Part shown: positions 17,551-26,183 of the stretch, in pieces
Layout: each line of letters opens with the position of its first letter
Numbering within the stretch: position 1 is the first letter of the stretch
NCBI GenBank assembly: GCA_934157235.1
Contig: CAKPHH010000003.1
Span: forward strand, 65,187-129,186
Length of the DNA: 64,000 bases
Direction: 5' to 3'
Source: an uncultured Bacilli bacterium
Lineage (GTDB): Bacteria; Bacillota_I; Bacilli_A; RF39; UBA660
The notes under the pieces: model-generated
What the model was told of the DNA's origin: nothing
Databases searched by the model: none
The model's input: the letters and a program-made list of their open reading frames with translations, nothing else
Program-made: the position numbers and the translations under genes

Positions 17551-19347
17551 TTAATTATAGTAATTATTTAAATAATCATATATTTTTTCAAATGATTTTT
17601 TTACATCATTTGGGATATTAATTTCTTTATTACACATAAGTAGTTCTTGTATCGCTTTATTATAAAGATTTTTTGTATATTTTTGTTTATCTGGAAAACA
17701 ACTCTTCTCAATAAAAAGTTTTATTTTATTATCTAAGATCGATTCCATATTTTTCTTTTTCCAAGAAGAATCTATATCATTTAAAGTTATTATTTTTCCT
17801 TCTACTATAGCTCCAAATTGATCTTCATATCTTTTTTTACTTGTCTTTCCAGCATCATCTGAATCAAGTAAAACAATAAAGTTCTTTCCCCATCCATTAT
17901 ACAATGAAATTAATGTATCAACATTATTACAACTCATTCCAGGAATCAAGTGAAGATCTTCTCTTTTTAAGATTACTTTAAAGAAATAATTAAGTACATA
18001 ATAATCAGTTTTGCCCTCTACAATAATAGCATTATTACACATATCAAGTTCATTAGGAACATATTCCAATACATCTAAAATTGGTTGAAAATAGCTCACC
18101 CTTTGAGGATATTGATCAACAAACTGTCTGTAACGATATAGTCTAATATTTGTATTCTTTGCCTCGTAGTCTTCTTCACCACCATCATAAGCATCGTTTG
18201 TAACAATATATGCACCCTCAAGCCAATTAGGATTAATAAGATGTTGGCTGTGTGTTGTATAAATTATTGTACATTTATCACTAATTGTTTCTAAATTTTT
18301 TATTAGTTGTTTTTGAGCTTTTTGAGATAAATTTGCAGCAGGTTCGTCAAATAAAAATATTATATGTTTATCTTCATTTTTTCTGTATCCTCTAAATTGT
18401 GTTAAAAGAAGGAATACAAAGAACCATCTAAAGCCCTGAGAACGTTCACTTAAATGGAAATAACCATCATCACCCTCAATTTTAAATTCAATAAATACTC
18501 CTATTTGATCTTTATCAATTTCAACTGATATGCCTTTGGCTTTGTTCGTTAAAACCATAGACCATTCTTCTAAAATAACTTGAGATAACTTTCGCCCCAT
18601 CAGTAAACAAACTTGTTTTAAATTATCCCTATCATTTTTATCTTCAGATTTAATTCTATCAATTAAATGTTCCTTAATATTTAATGATCCACCTAGCGAA
18701 TCTAAAACATCCTGTACAACTAAACTATAGAACCTGTTCTTATAATCATTTTCAGGTATAGGATCCAAGTATATTTTATCTGGTAAATCAAATAATGCTG
18801 AAGGAAAATATAATAGTTTTGGCATTTTTGTTTTTAACATATCCACTGCTTTTTTCCGTTCTTCTTCTCCAAGCTCTGCTAATTTTTTTGAGCTTGAACC
18901 TTTAGGCTTTCCAATTAACTTTAAATCCCATTTTTGAGTAGTACCCTCGTATTTAGAGTTTTTATAATTATATAATTGCTCTATTTTTATTTCATCAACA
19001 TTTTCACATAAAATAAAATTACAATTATTTTCCAGAAATTTCTTTAATTCTACCTTATCACTTTCTTCCAATAATAATGTAGTAATAATTTTTATACTAC
19101 CATTAAAGTTTGTTCTATCTTTAACAGGTATTATTTCTTCTGGTGTTGGAATGATAGCATTGCTAATAGTAGATAACTGTTTTTCTTCATTATATTCAAA
19201 TGAATTCATGGCCTCTAATATAGTCGTTTTACCGCTTTCATTAATACCTACTAAAGTAAACACATTATTACGTGGAGAGCTTTCCAAAGATAAATTAATT
19301 TTTTCAATACCTTTAAAGTTTTGTGCTTCTATTTCTTTTAGCCTCAT
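17551..19347 (-). CDS. OLD-family ATP-dependent nuclease (AAA ATPase + TOPRIM), stand-alone
   Basis: The 598-aa protein has an SMC/ABC-like ATPase with Walker A G34-INESGKT, an ABC-signature-like LSERSQGFRW at 299-308, Walker B FLFDEP at 331-336 and a TTHSQHL switch at 364-370. The C-terminal TOPRIM domain has IIVEGKTD (E444) and LLDSDDAG (D495, D497). OLD enzymes are nicking nucleases and phage-defence proteins. Neither a GajB helicase (Gabija) nor an AriB partner (PARIS) adjoins it, so it fits the single-gene class 1 OLD. ATG at 19347 follows AAGGAGGATATCT. It has its own promoter and a leader hairpin or operator. It ends 14 nt from the convergent integrase stop. Confidence 0.85.
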   Translation of the reverse strand: MRLKEIEAQNFKGIEKINLSLESSPRNNVFTLVGINESGKTTILEAMNSFEYNEEKQLSTISNAIIPTPEEIIPVKDRTNFNGSIKIITTLLLEESDKVELKKFLENNCNFILCENVDEIKIEQLYNYKNSKYEGTTQKWDLKLIGKPKGSSSKKLAELGEEERKKAVDMLKTKMPKLLYFPSALFDLPDKIYLDPIPENDYKNRFYSLVVQDVLDSLGGSLNIKEHLIDRIKSEDKNDRDNLKQVCLLMGRKLSQVILEEWSMVLTNKAKGISVEIDKDQIGVFIEFKIEGDDGYFHLSERSQGFRWFFVFLLLTQFRGYRKNEDKHIIFLFDEPAANLSQKAQKQLIKNLETISDKCTIIYTTHSQHLINPNWLEGAYIVTNDAYDGGEEDYEAKNTNIRLYRYRQFVDQYPQRVSYFQPILDVLEYVPNELDMCNNAIIVEGKTDYYVLNYFFKVILKREDLHLIPGMSCNNVDTLISLYNGWGKNFIVLLDSDDAGKTSKKRYEDQFGAIVEGKIITLNDIDSSWKKKNMESILDNKIKLFIEKSCFPDKQKYTKNLYNKAIQELLMCNKEINIPNDVKKSFEKIYDYLNNYYN

Positions 19348-19369
19348 AGATATCCTCCTTTTAAAAAAA

Positions 19370-19393
19370 AAATTCTATAATTATATAGAATTT
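19370..19393. promoter_or_regulatory. 10-bp perfect inverted repeat in the OLD leader
   Basis: The arms AAATTCTATA (19370-19379) and TATAGAATTT (19384-19393) flank a 4-nt centre. It lies just after the predicted transcription start and before the Shine-Dalgarno of the OLD gene. It could be a repressor operator or an RNA hairpin. Confidence 0.6.
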
Positions 19394-19403
19394 CTATGAT
19401 TAC

Positions 19404-19432
19404 ATTATACTACTTTTTTCGCTAAATGTCTT
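19404..19432 (-). promoter_or_regulatory. Promoter of the OLD nuclease gene
   Basis: On the minus strand, -35 AAGACA (19427-19432), a 17-nt spacer and a perfect -10 TATAAT (19404-19409) stand 57 nt upstream of the ATG. Confidence 0.7.
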
Positions 19433-19482
19433 CTTTTTTTACATTACTTTTTATCTAAAACATCTCCACTATTTAACAAAAC

Positions 19483-19535
19483 TTGTTTCCGAGTTGTTCC
19501 CAAGAATTATTTGCAAGCCTATATATGCTTGCAAA
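19483..19535. repeat. Right-end island repeats and adjacent palindrome
   Basis: TTGTTTCCGAG (19483-19493) and TTGTTCCCAAG (19494-19504) repeat the left-end 11-mer in the same orientation. They are followed by AATTATT and then a 9-bp perfect inverted repeat, TTTGCAAGC (19510-19518) with GCTTGCAAA (19527-19535). No T-run follows on either strand, so this is unlikely to be a terminator. It may be an integrase core or accessory-protein site. Confidence 0.65.
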
Positions 19536-19594
19536 CCCTTATAAACACCGGCTTAAATCAATTCCAATTTTTCGTTGGATGTGGCAGGGGGATC

Positions 19595-22500
19595 TTAACT
19601 AACTGTTAATTCGATATTATTACCATTTTTAGTATCTAGCTTTAACTGATAGTTTTTGTCGTTTATAGTTGCTTTCTTAGCACTTAAATCTCGTCTTAAG
19701 TTATCAGTTAATTCAGCTATATCTACTTTATTGGACTTTGTTGTGATAAAGATGGAATAAGTACCTTTTTCAAGTTTGCTTAAATCTACTTTTGCATCAT
19801 ACCAAGCTCTTGTTTTATCTAAATTATCAGATTCTGGTAAGGCAACTTTATATAGACCATTGGTGATACTTCCTAAGTCAAAGGAGTAAGTCTTTAGAGT
19901 GGATTTATTTTCAAAGATTATTTTTCGTTCTACTTTAGCAGTTGGTGATAAATCCATACCGTATGAATATGAAACTCCTTTTAGATGTAATTTTCCGTCG
20001 ACAAATTCTAGGGTTCTCCAAGTATCAAATTGATTATAATAACTACCTACTGTCTTTGTTGGAAAATCATCTCTTATATATAAAGTTACAGCAGAGGTTT
20101 TATTTCCATAATTATTCTTTATTGAGACTGTTGTTTTAGTTGTTTCATGTCCAGTTACTTCAGTCTTATATAGTTTATTAGTTACTAGTACTTTACTATA
20201 GTTTTTATCTGATTCGGCAATGATATACATAGTATAATTAGCTCTTGGAAGAGAATCTATATCAATATCAATATAGAACCAAGAATGAGTATATTTATGG
20301 CCATCAGGTGAGGAAATTGGTCTTGTGATACCAGTTAAATCCTTTATCCTTGTCGCATTTTGTTCAAATGACTTACCAGCTTCATCTACGAAGCGAATTT
20401 TATAACTAATATTTTCATTTAAAGTGTTATCCATACCATCTATAGTTAGATAGCCTCTTAATTGAAGTTTATTATTTACTTCTTTTAAATAATCGAAATA
20501 GAATCTTCCATCTGTTTTTATTAATTTCTTTTCAGTTACGGTAACTTTTATTTCTTTAGTTACTTTGTTACCATATGTATCTGCTACTTCATAAATGATT
20601 TTATACTCACCTATTTTAGTAATATCTACAGTATCGGCAATTGCTTTTACTTTTTTACTAATATCTCCATCTTCTGGATCAGTAGCTCTTACACCATCTA
20701 ATCTATTGAAATCTTCATTTAGATATACTATTTTATCAGTAGCAATGATAGTTGGTAGTTGATTGGCAACTACTGTTACATTTATTGTTTTGGTTATGGT
20801 TTGTTTATAACTATCTGTTGCTTGATATGTTACTTGATAAGTTCCTACTTTATCGATATCAACTTTATTATCTGAAACTGTTACTTCTAGTTTTCCATCT
20901 TCTTCATCTGTTGCGGTTGCGTATTTTTTAGGATCAAATGGTAGTCCTTGAGTTATTACTATATTTTCAGCAGTTATAACAGGTTTTTTATTTTCTGTTA
21001 CTGTTATTGTAATTGTTAGTGTAGTTGATTTATTTTTACTATCAGTTGCTTGATATGTTACTTGATAAGTTCCTACTTTATCAATATCAAGATTAGAATT
21101 AAGAACGATTACTTTTGCTTTTCCATCTTCTTTATCTGTTGCACTTACACCATTTAATAAATCTATTTTTGTTCCTTGAACTATTGTCTTTTCACTAGCA
21201 TGAATTACTGGAGGAGTATTATCTGTTTCATATTTAGATACTGTAAAGCCGGCATCGTTAGTTTTAGCTAAAACCCAACCATACACATTAGTATTACCGG
21301 TTAAATTTACAGGAATTTTATACCATAACCTGCCATCTACTGTTTTTTGTTCAAAGATTGGAACATAAGAATTATGATATAGTCCAGAGATGACATTGGT
21401 TGTTAATTCGATTGGTTCAGAATTTACTTCATTATAGTAGCAGCCATCTAAGTTCATGTACATTTTACCATATTCAGAAGTTATAAAATCAAGAGAATCG
21501 GCGCTAACCCAATCTTTTTGATCTTTAAAGTAATCTGAGGTTACAAGATATGAAACTGGCTTATTATTTTCATAAGCTGCGGCATAGACCATAACATAAC
21601 GATCTTTTAAAACTGTTAGGCCTTTTTTAGTTTGAAGAGCAGAATCATAATAATATGGTGTATTTTTGATAGTTTTAGCAACTTTTGGTTTTAAGATATT
21701 ATTACTATCATATAAATCATATTTATAATATTTATCAATATATTCTGTTACATCATTTGGTGATATATAACCATTTTTACCTTTATTGATTTTTAAAACA
21801 TAAGCAGCAGGAACATAGACATAGGAATTCCAGTTATAGTCTCCTGATGTTATTTCATTAAAGTTAGAATCAATATTTAAATCACTGACTACTTTATACC
21901 ATGTTGTATTTCCGTTTATTGATTGACCTTTTTTTTCTCCTATTATTACTAGAGCATCTCCAGCTTCTGTGTACTTATAAACAAACTTGGCACTATTAGT
22001 AGCATCACTTCTAGTATCAACAGAAGCAGTTACAACGCCTAGTTGATAGAAGTTATAATCTTGAAGTCCTTTTGCTTTATCCATGCTGTAATAACTAGCG
22101 GCCATTTTCTCACTCCAGTAAGGATCAGAGGCATACTTTACATTTTGACCCAATCTTTTATCTCCAAACTGGGAACCAAAATATTTCCAAGATCTTGGAT
22201 GAGAAAAGCCATAGGTTACATAAGTTGAAGCATAGCCTAAGATACTACTAGCAAATGATGCATACCAGTTAGCGCCCTCTATAGGATTTGTGTCAACGGC
22301 ATTTAAACCAAAGCCATTATTATTGACAATGGCTAGGTAACTACGACCATGACCAGTTTCATTTCTACTTAAACTTAGAGATAAAATTGCGTTTACGCCA
22401 TATTTTTCTTGAGCATAATAGAAAAATTGACCTTTTCCATACAACCTTGAATTACCATTTCTTGAAGCTTTACCATAGGAGTCTTGAGTAATACCCATGT

Positions 22501-23323
22501 TATTACGAATATATTCATCAATATTAGCTGAAGAGTAACTTGTTCTACTATGATTTGATAAATACATGTAATAGTTATAGTAAGGATTATCTTTATTGAC
22601 TGAGTTGTTTCTGTTATTAGCTCTGTAATCTTTTATTAAAGCTACTAAAGTTTTATAGAAATAATGACCATCATAACTATAATACTTTCCTTCACTTAAC
22701 ATATCTGGTTTAGGACCAATGGTACTTCCGGATGATCCTGAGTATCCTTCTTGAATTTTGGAAACATAATTATGTCGTATAGTTTCACTAGTTATTGTAT
22801 ATGAGGCACTTGATTTTACCCAAGTGATTGGAACTATCTCACAATTTTCATAAGTTATCCATCCTGTAAAGTTAGCAATTGTTACTTTAACAACCCAAGT
22901 TCCTTTTGAAGAATAAGCCGAATCTATTAAGACACCATCTACGCCACCATATCTACTATAGTTGTTCATATAGGTATAATTATAAGTTAAATCACTGGTA
23001 TCATAATATTTAACATAGCTTGTAGTGTGAACACTTAAATCAACTAAGGCAACATTAGCATCAATAATTGTAGTTGCACCATTGATTTTAGTTAGGACAG
23101 CTAAGTCATTAGCCCCATTTTTAATCATGGCACTTTTAGCTTCTGCATAAGTGCTGTAGCAGCCTACAGGATCAATAACGCCATCGGCATGAAAGCCTGC
23201 TACTTCATAGGCTCCACACAAATTACGATTTTTATAATCTTCTTTAGAAAAGGCAGAAACATTCAATGCGTTCATGAAAAATAGTGAAATTATAAAAACT
23301 GATAAATAAAATATTTTTTTCAT
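19595..23323 (-). CDS. Secreted glucosaminidase-type peptidoglycan hydrolase with Ig-like (DUF5011) repeats
   Basis: The 1242-aa exported protein has a signal peptide (MKKIFYLSVFIISLFFMNALNVSAFS). An N-terminal region of ~280 residues with SPOR- and SH3-like sections leads to a glucosaminidase core at ~300-420 (SLSRNETGHGRS with the catalytic Glu, NNNGFGLNAVD, ANWYASFASSI). SH3-like stretches follow, then three ~76-residue Ig-like domains (~740-980) ending ITVTE/VTVVA/VTVTE, and a C-terminal region of two related beta-rich domains. It should cut the GlcNAc-MurNAc glycan backbone and act in wall turnover. The start has a GGAGGT site. Its stop codon touches the island edge, and no normal terminator remains after it. 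Confidence 0.87.
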   Translation of the reverse strand: MKKIFYLSVFIISLFFMNALNVSAFSKEDYKNRNLCGAYEVAGFHADGVIDPVGCYSTYAEAKSAMIKNGANDLAVLTKINGATTIIDANVALVDLSVHTTSYVKYYDTSDLTYNYTYMNNYSRYGGVDGVLIDSAYSSKGTWVVKVTIANFTGWITYENCEIVPITWVKSSASYTITSETIRHNYVSKIQEGYSGSSGSTIGPKPDMLSEGKYYSYDGHYFYKTLVALIKDYRANNRNNSVNKDNPYYNYYMYLSNHSRTSYSSANIDEYIRNNMGITQDSYGKASRNGNSRLYGKGQFFYYAQEKYGVNAILSLSLSRNETGHGRSYLAIVNNNGFGLNAVDTNPIEGANWYASFASSILGYASTYVTYGFSHPRSWKYFGSQFGDKRLGQNVKYASDPYWSEKMAASYYSMDKAKGLQDYNFYQLGVVTASVDTRSDATNSAKFVYKYTEAGDALVIIGEKKGQSINGNTTWYKVVSDLNIDSNFNEITSGDYNWNSYVYVPAAYVLKINKGKNGYISPNDVTEYIDKYYKYDLYDSNNILKPKVAKTIKNTPYYYDSALQTKKGLTVLKDRYVMVYAAAYENNKPVSYLVTSDYFKDQKDWVSADSLDFITSEYGKMYMNLDGCYYNEVNSEPIELTTNVISGLYHNSYVPIFEQKTVDGRLWYKIPVNLTGNTNVYGWVLAKTNDAGFTVSKYETDNTPPVIHASEKTIVQGTKIDLLNGVSATDKEDGKAKVIVLNSNLDIDKVGTYQVTYQATDSKNKSTTLTITITVTENKKPVITAENIVITQGLPFDPKKYATATDEEDGKLEVTVSDNKVDIDKVGTYQVTYQATDSYKQTITKTINVTVVANQLPTIIATDKIVYLNEDFNRLDGVRATDPEDGDISKKVKAIADTVDITKIGEYKIIYEVADTYGNKVTKEIKVTVTEKKLIKTDGRFYFDYLKEVNNKLQLRGYLTIDGMDNTLNENISYKIRFVDEAGKSFEQNATRIKDLTGITRPISSPDGHKYTHSWFYIDIDIDSLPRANYTMYIIAESDKNYSKVLVTNKLYKTEVTGHETTKTTVSIKNNYGNKTSAVTLYIRDDFPTKTVGSYYNQFDTWRTLEFVDGKLHLKGVSYSYGMDLSPTAKVERKIIFENKSTLKTYSFDLGSITNGLYKVALPESDNLDKTRAWYDAKVDLSKLEKGTYSIFITTKSNKVDIAELTDNLRRDLSAKKATINDKNYQLKLDTKNGNNIELTVS
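20817..21090 (-). repeat. 46-bp direct repeat within Ig-like domains
   Basis: Positions 20817-20862 and 21045-21090 differ at one base in 46. The period is 228 bp, i.e. 76 residues, one Ig-like domain. The conservation at DNA level points to recent domain duplication or gene conversion. Confidence 0.8.
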
Positions 23324-23458
23324 TTTCTACCTCCATCATATTAACTCTATTATATTATAACATTTTTAGAATGATTACTTAACTTCTTTAAGTTTATTTA
23401 TGGTATTTTGACATGATTTGACATTTACAGATTGAATTATATAAAGTAGGATAGAAAC

Positions 23459-23487
23459 TTGATATATTAGAAAAAATTGAGTATAAT
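23459..23487 (+). promoter_or_regulatory. Promoter of the LCP gene
   Basis: TTGATA (23459-23464), a 17-nt spacer and TATAAT (23482-23487) precede the gene. A second possible promoter upstream has TTGACA at 23418-23423 and TATAAA at 23440-23445. Confidence 0.75.
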
Positions 23488-23525
23488 ATTAGTTGTATAA
23501 TTTGGACATTTGGAGGCTTTTAGGT

Positions 23526-25520
23526 ATGACTAAAGAAAAAGAAACAAAGAATAAACCAATATTAAAAATAGTAATCACAATATTATCAGTTATTGCACTT
23601 TTAAGTAGTGCTTTTGCGATATATGAATTATTAATGTTAGTATCGATTGAAGACATGCTTAGATACATAGTTATTGGAATCTTAATAATTCTAGATTTAT
23701 TGATTATCCATAAGACTAGAGGCATCTGGAAAAAAAGGCCTAAAAAGAAACGGTCTAAACGAATTGGATATATCATATTTATGGTTTTATATACTATTAT
23801 TTGTATGGCTATTGGTCTTGTAATATTTTATGTATACGGAAAACTAGGTAATATGAATAAAGATAAAGTTATTTATTCTTCTAGTGTTGTGGTAATGGCA
23901 AATAAAGAAGTTACTAAGATTAGTGATCTTAAGAATTTTAAGATTGGAGTACTTGATAAGAATAACAAAAAGTCACCTGATGGATATATTATTCCACAAG
24001 AAATTATTAAAGATAACAAATTATATGATGAGAATGAAATTATTGATTATGGCGATTATCAATCAATGATTGCTGATTTATATGTAAAGAGTATTGATGC
24101 AGTTATTTTACCTACTAATTATCCGTCAATGTTTGCTACTATTAGTGGATATGAAGAAATTGGTACGGATACTAAAATAATTGCAACTAAAGAAAAAGAA
24201 ATGAAAAAGACTGAAACCAGTGAAGTTGAGACAGCCTCTACTGGTAAGTTAGTTACAGAGCCATTTACAATGTTACTTATGGGTATTGATTCTACCGATG
24301 AGGTACTTGAGAAAAATGCGATTGCGAATGGTGATACTTTAATAGTAGTTACTTTTAATCCTAAAACTTTAAATGCTACAATGTTATCTATTCCTCGAGA
24401 TAGTTATGTACCTATTGCTTGTTGGTCTAATAAAGCAGAAAATAAAATAACACATGCGGCAGGATATGGTAATGATTGTATAATAAATACAATTGAACAA
24501 TACTTAGGTATTAATATTGACTATTATGCGAAAATTAATTTTAAGGGTTTAGTTAAATTAGTTAATGCCGTTGATGGGGTTCAAATCGATGTAAAACAAC
24601 AATTATGTACAGATGATTCTTCTAGAGACGGTCAAATTTGTATTAATCCAGGTTATCAGACTCTAGATGGTGAACAAGCTTTAGTTTATGCCAGAAATAG
24701 AAAAGCATTAGTAAATGGAGATTTCGGCAGAAATCAACATCAACAAGAAATTGTTATTGCTTTAGCAGATAAGATTAAAACTGTTAATAGTGTTTCTAAA
24801 TTTATGGAGATTTTTGATACAGTTTCTAATAGTTTAGATACAAACTTAACAAAACAACAAATGTTATCATTCTATAATATAATTAAAGATATCGTTAAAA
24901 AGAGTTTATCATCAGATGAAGCTAACTTAATCAATATTCAACAATTATACTTAGCCGGAAATAGTCAAATGATTTATGATGAAAGAATGAGAATGGTATT
25001 ATATAATTATATTCCAAATGAAAATAGTCGTAAGGATATAGTTCAAGCTATGAAAGAAAACTTAGAATTAGCTGAACATAAAGCTGTTACACAGTTTAAT
25101 TTCTCTATTAATTCACCTTATGAAAAAGAAGTTATTGGTAAAGGTCCTTATAGAACATCTAGTTTATATACTCTAGTTCCTAACTTTATAGGCAGTACAG
25201 AAGCTCAAGCCAGAGCAACTGCTAATAGATTGGGAATTTCGGTTGTATTTACTGGAGATAGTACAGGTATAGTTACAAATCAAAATTATCCAGCTTCGAA
25301 GAGAGTTGATTTAATTAGAGGTAGCATTACATTAACATTATCTAATCCAAATAAAAAACCAGCAAAAAAAGATGATAAAGACGATAAGAAAGATGATAAA
25401 GGCGATAAGTCTGATGACAATGACGATACTAAGAATGACGATAAGGGCGATAGTAAAAATGATGATAAATCTGATAACAATACTGGCGGAGCGTCAACTG
25501 GTAGCAACACTACAGAATAG
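23526..25520 (+). CDS. LytR-CpsA-Psr family ligase with solute-binding-like domain, PASTA repeat and charged tail
   Basis: The 664-aa product starts at the ATG 9 nt after GGAGG. An earlier TTG at 23493 lacks a site. It has three membrane segments within ~1-110, then an extracellular domain resembling a type-2 solute-binding fold (~115-230: ISDLKNFKIGVLDK, DLYVKSIDAVIL). The LCP catalytic domain (~245-490) follows, with MLSIPRDSYVP, NKITHAAGYG and YARNRKALVNGDFGRNQHQQ supplying the phosphate-binding Arg and Asp residues. One PASTA unit (VPNFIGSTEAQARATA...LTLSNPN) and a tail of alternating Lys and Asp close the protein. LCP proteins transfer undecaprenyl-linked glycans or teichoic acid to peptidoglycan. 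Confidence 0.88.
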   Translation: MTKEKETKNKPILKIVITILSVIALLSSAFAIYELLMLVSIEDMLRYIVIGILIILDLLIIHKTRGIWKKRPKKKRSKRIGYIIFMVLYTIICMAIGLVIFYVYGKLGNMNKDKVIYSSSVVVMANKEVTKISDLKNFKIGVLDKNNKKSPDGYIIPQEIIKDNKLYDENEIIDYGDYQSMIADLYVKSIDAVILPTNYPSMFATISGYEEIGTDTKIIATKEKEMKKTETSEVETASTGKLVTEPFTMLLMGIDSTDEVLEKNAIANGDTLIVVTFNPKTLNATMLSIPRDSYVPIACWSNKAENKITHAAGYGNDCIINTIEQYLGINIDYYAKINFKGLVKLVNAVDGVQIDVKQQLCTDDSSRDGQICINPGYQTLDGEQALVYARNRKALVNGDFGRNQHQQEIVIALADKIKTVNSVSKFMEIFDTVSNSLDTNLTKQQMLSFYNIIKDIVKKSLSSDEANLINIQQLYLAGNSQMIYDERMRMVLYNYIPNENSRKDIVQAMKENLELAEHKAVTQFNFSINSPYEKEVIGKGPYRTSSLYTLVPNFIGSTEAQARATANRLGISVVFTGDSTGIVTNQNYPASKRVDLIRGSITLTLSNPNKKPAKKDDKDDKKDDKGDKSDDNDDTKNDDKGDSKNDDKSDNNTGGASTGSNTTE

Positions 25521-25528
25521 CACAATAA

Positions 25529-25556
25529 AAGAACATTTCAATTTTGAAATGTTCTT
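25529..25556. terminator. Bidirectional terminator between convergent genes
   Basis: A perfect 12-bp stem (AAGAACATTTCA/TGAAATGTTCTT) with a 4-nt loop has a long T-run on the plus strand and an A-rich left side. It serves the LCP gene and probably the converging minus-strand gene. Confidence 0.9.
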
Positions 25557-25559
25557 TTT

Positions 25560-26183
25560 TTATTTTAATTCTACTAAGTATAGTTTTTTATCTTTATTAA
25601 CAAATACTAGGTTAGCCTCTTTTTGATAGTTTGCAAATTCTTCATCAGTATAATCCCAACTAACTTTCACTTTATAAGCATTTTCATCAATTATATTATT
25701 GTAAGTAAAAGAGGTTTTTTCGATATTATCTACTGTTACTGTATTTACGGTAGGTAGACTTTGTTTTCTGTTGTTATAGACATTGCTTTCAACATACTTG
25801 TAAAATGTATCCTCGGCGTTTTCTAAGAAGTTATTTAAAATATCAGGGTAAACTATATCTACTCCACCAACGTCTGTCTTAGCAGTTTTGTCAGATAGCG
25901 AATAGAAATCAACGATAAACATTTCAGCTAATTTAGAGGCATAGTCTTCATAATTAACTTTATCTTTTTCTAAGATTTTTACTAAGTCTTTAAATAACGC
26001 TTGATACTTTTTACTCTTATTGTCTTTAAGAACATAACCATACTCTTTTATTTCTTTTAGTACTTTTGCTTCCTTTATAGTTGGCTTAGAAAAGGCTTTA
26101 TAAGCAAATATAGAAGCTACTGTTAATAGTATTACTATTAAAGCAATTATTAGGATTACTTTAACTCTTTTTTTTAGTTTCAT
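25560..26183 (-). CDS. Membrane-anchored extracellular protein of unknown function
   Basis: The 207-aa product has one N-terminal membrane segment (~8-30) preceded by basic residues, then an outside domain with no motif I know. Features are KEIKEYGYVLKDNKSKKY, a Tyr-rich middle and a strand-rich C-terminus ending LVFVNKDKKLYLVELK. It overlaps the end of the LtaS-like gene by 23 nt and is probably co-translated with it. That suggests an accessory role for polymer synthesis or wall assembly, by context only. A related layout (one helix plus a small outer domain) is seen in the 157-aa protein at 31302-31775, though the sequences do not obviously match. Confidence 0.7.
   Translation of the reverse strand: MKLKKRVKVILIIALIVILLTVASIFAYKAFSKPTIKEAKVLKEIKEYGYVLKDNKSKKYQALFKDLVKILEKDKVNYEDYASKLAEMFIVDFYSLSDKTAKTDVGGVDIVYPDILNNFLENAEDTFYKYVESNVYNNRKQSLPTVNTVTVDNIEKTSFTYNNIIDENAYKVKVSWDYTDEEFANYQKEANLVFVNKDKKLYLVELK

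Larger units (their letters stand above)
13540..19592. mobile_element. Integrated genomic island (~6 kb) with integrase remnant and defence-type cargo
   Basis: The block lies between the PASTA gene terminator and the stop codon of the glucosaminidase gene, and its content is unlike its housekeeping and envelope neighbours. It holds a tyrosine integrase, an HNH fragment, a Nudix plus SRA-HNH pair, a membrane protein and an OLD nuclease. Copies of the 11-bp TTGTTCCCAAG repeat stand near both ends (13678-13710 and 19483-19504). At each end the last copy is followed by AATTATT, giving a near-identical 20-bp direct repeat. The outer limits are estimates. Confidence 0.72.

Noticed and set aside
17551..19347. 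Gabija (GajA) or PARIS (AriA) system
   Set aside because: No UvrD-like GajB or AriB-like gene adjoins. The only UvrD-type gene is the housekeeping pcrA 20 kb away.
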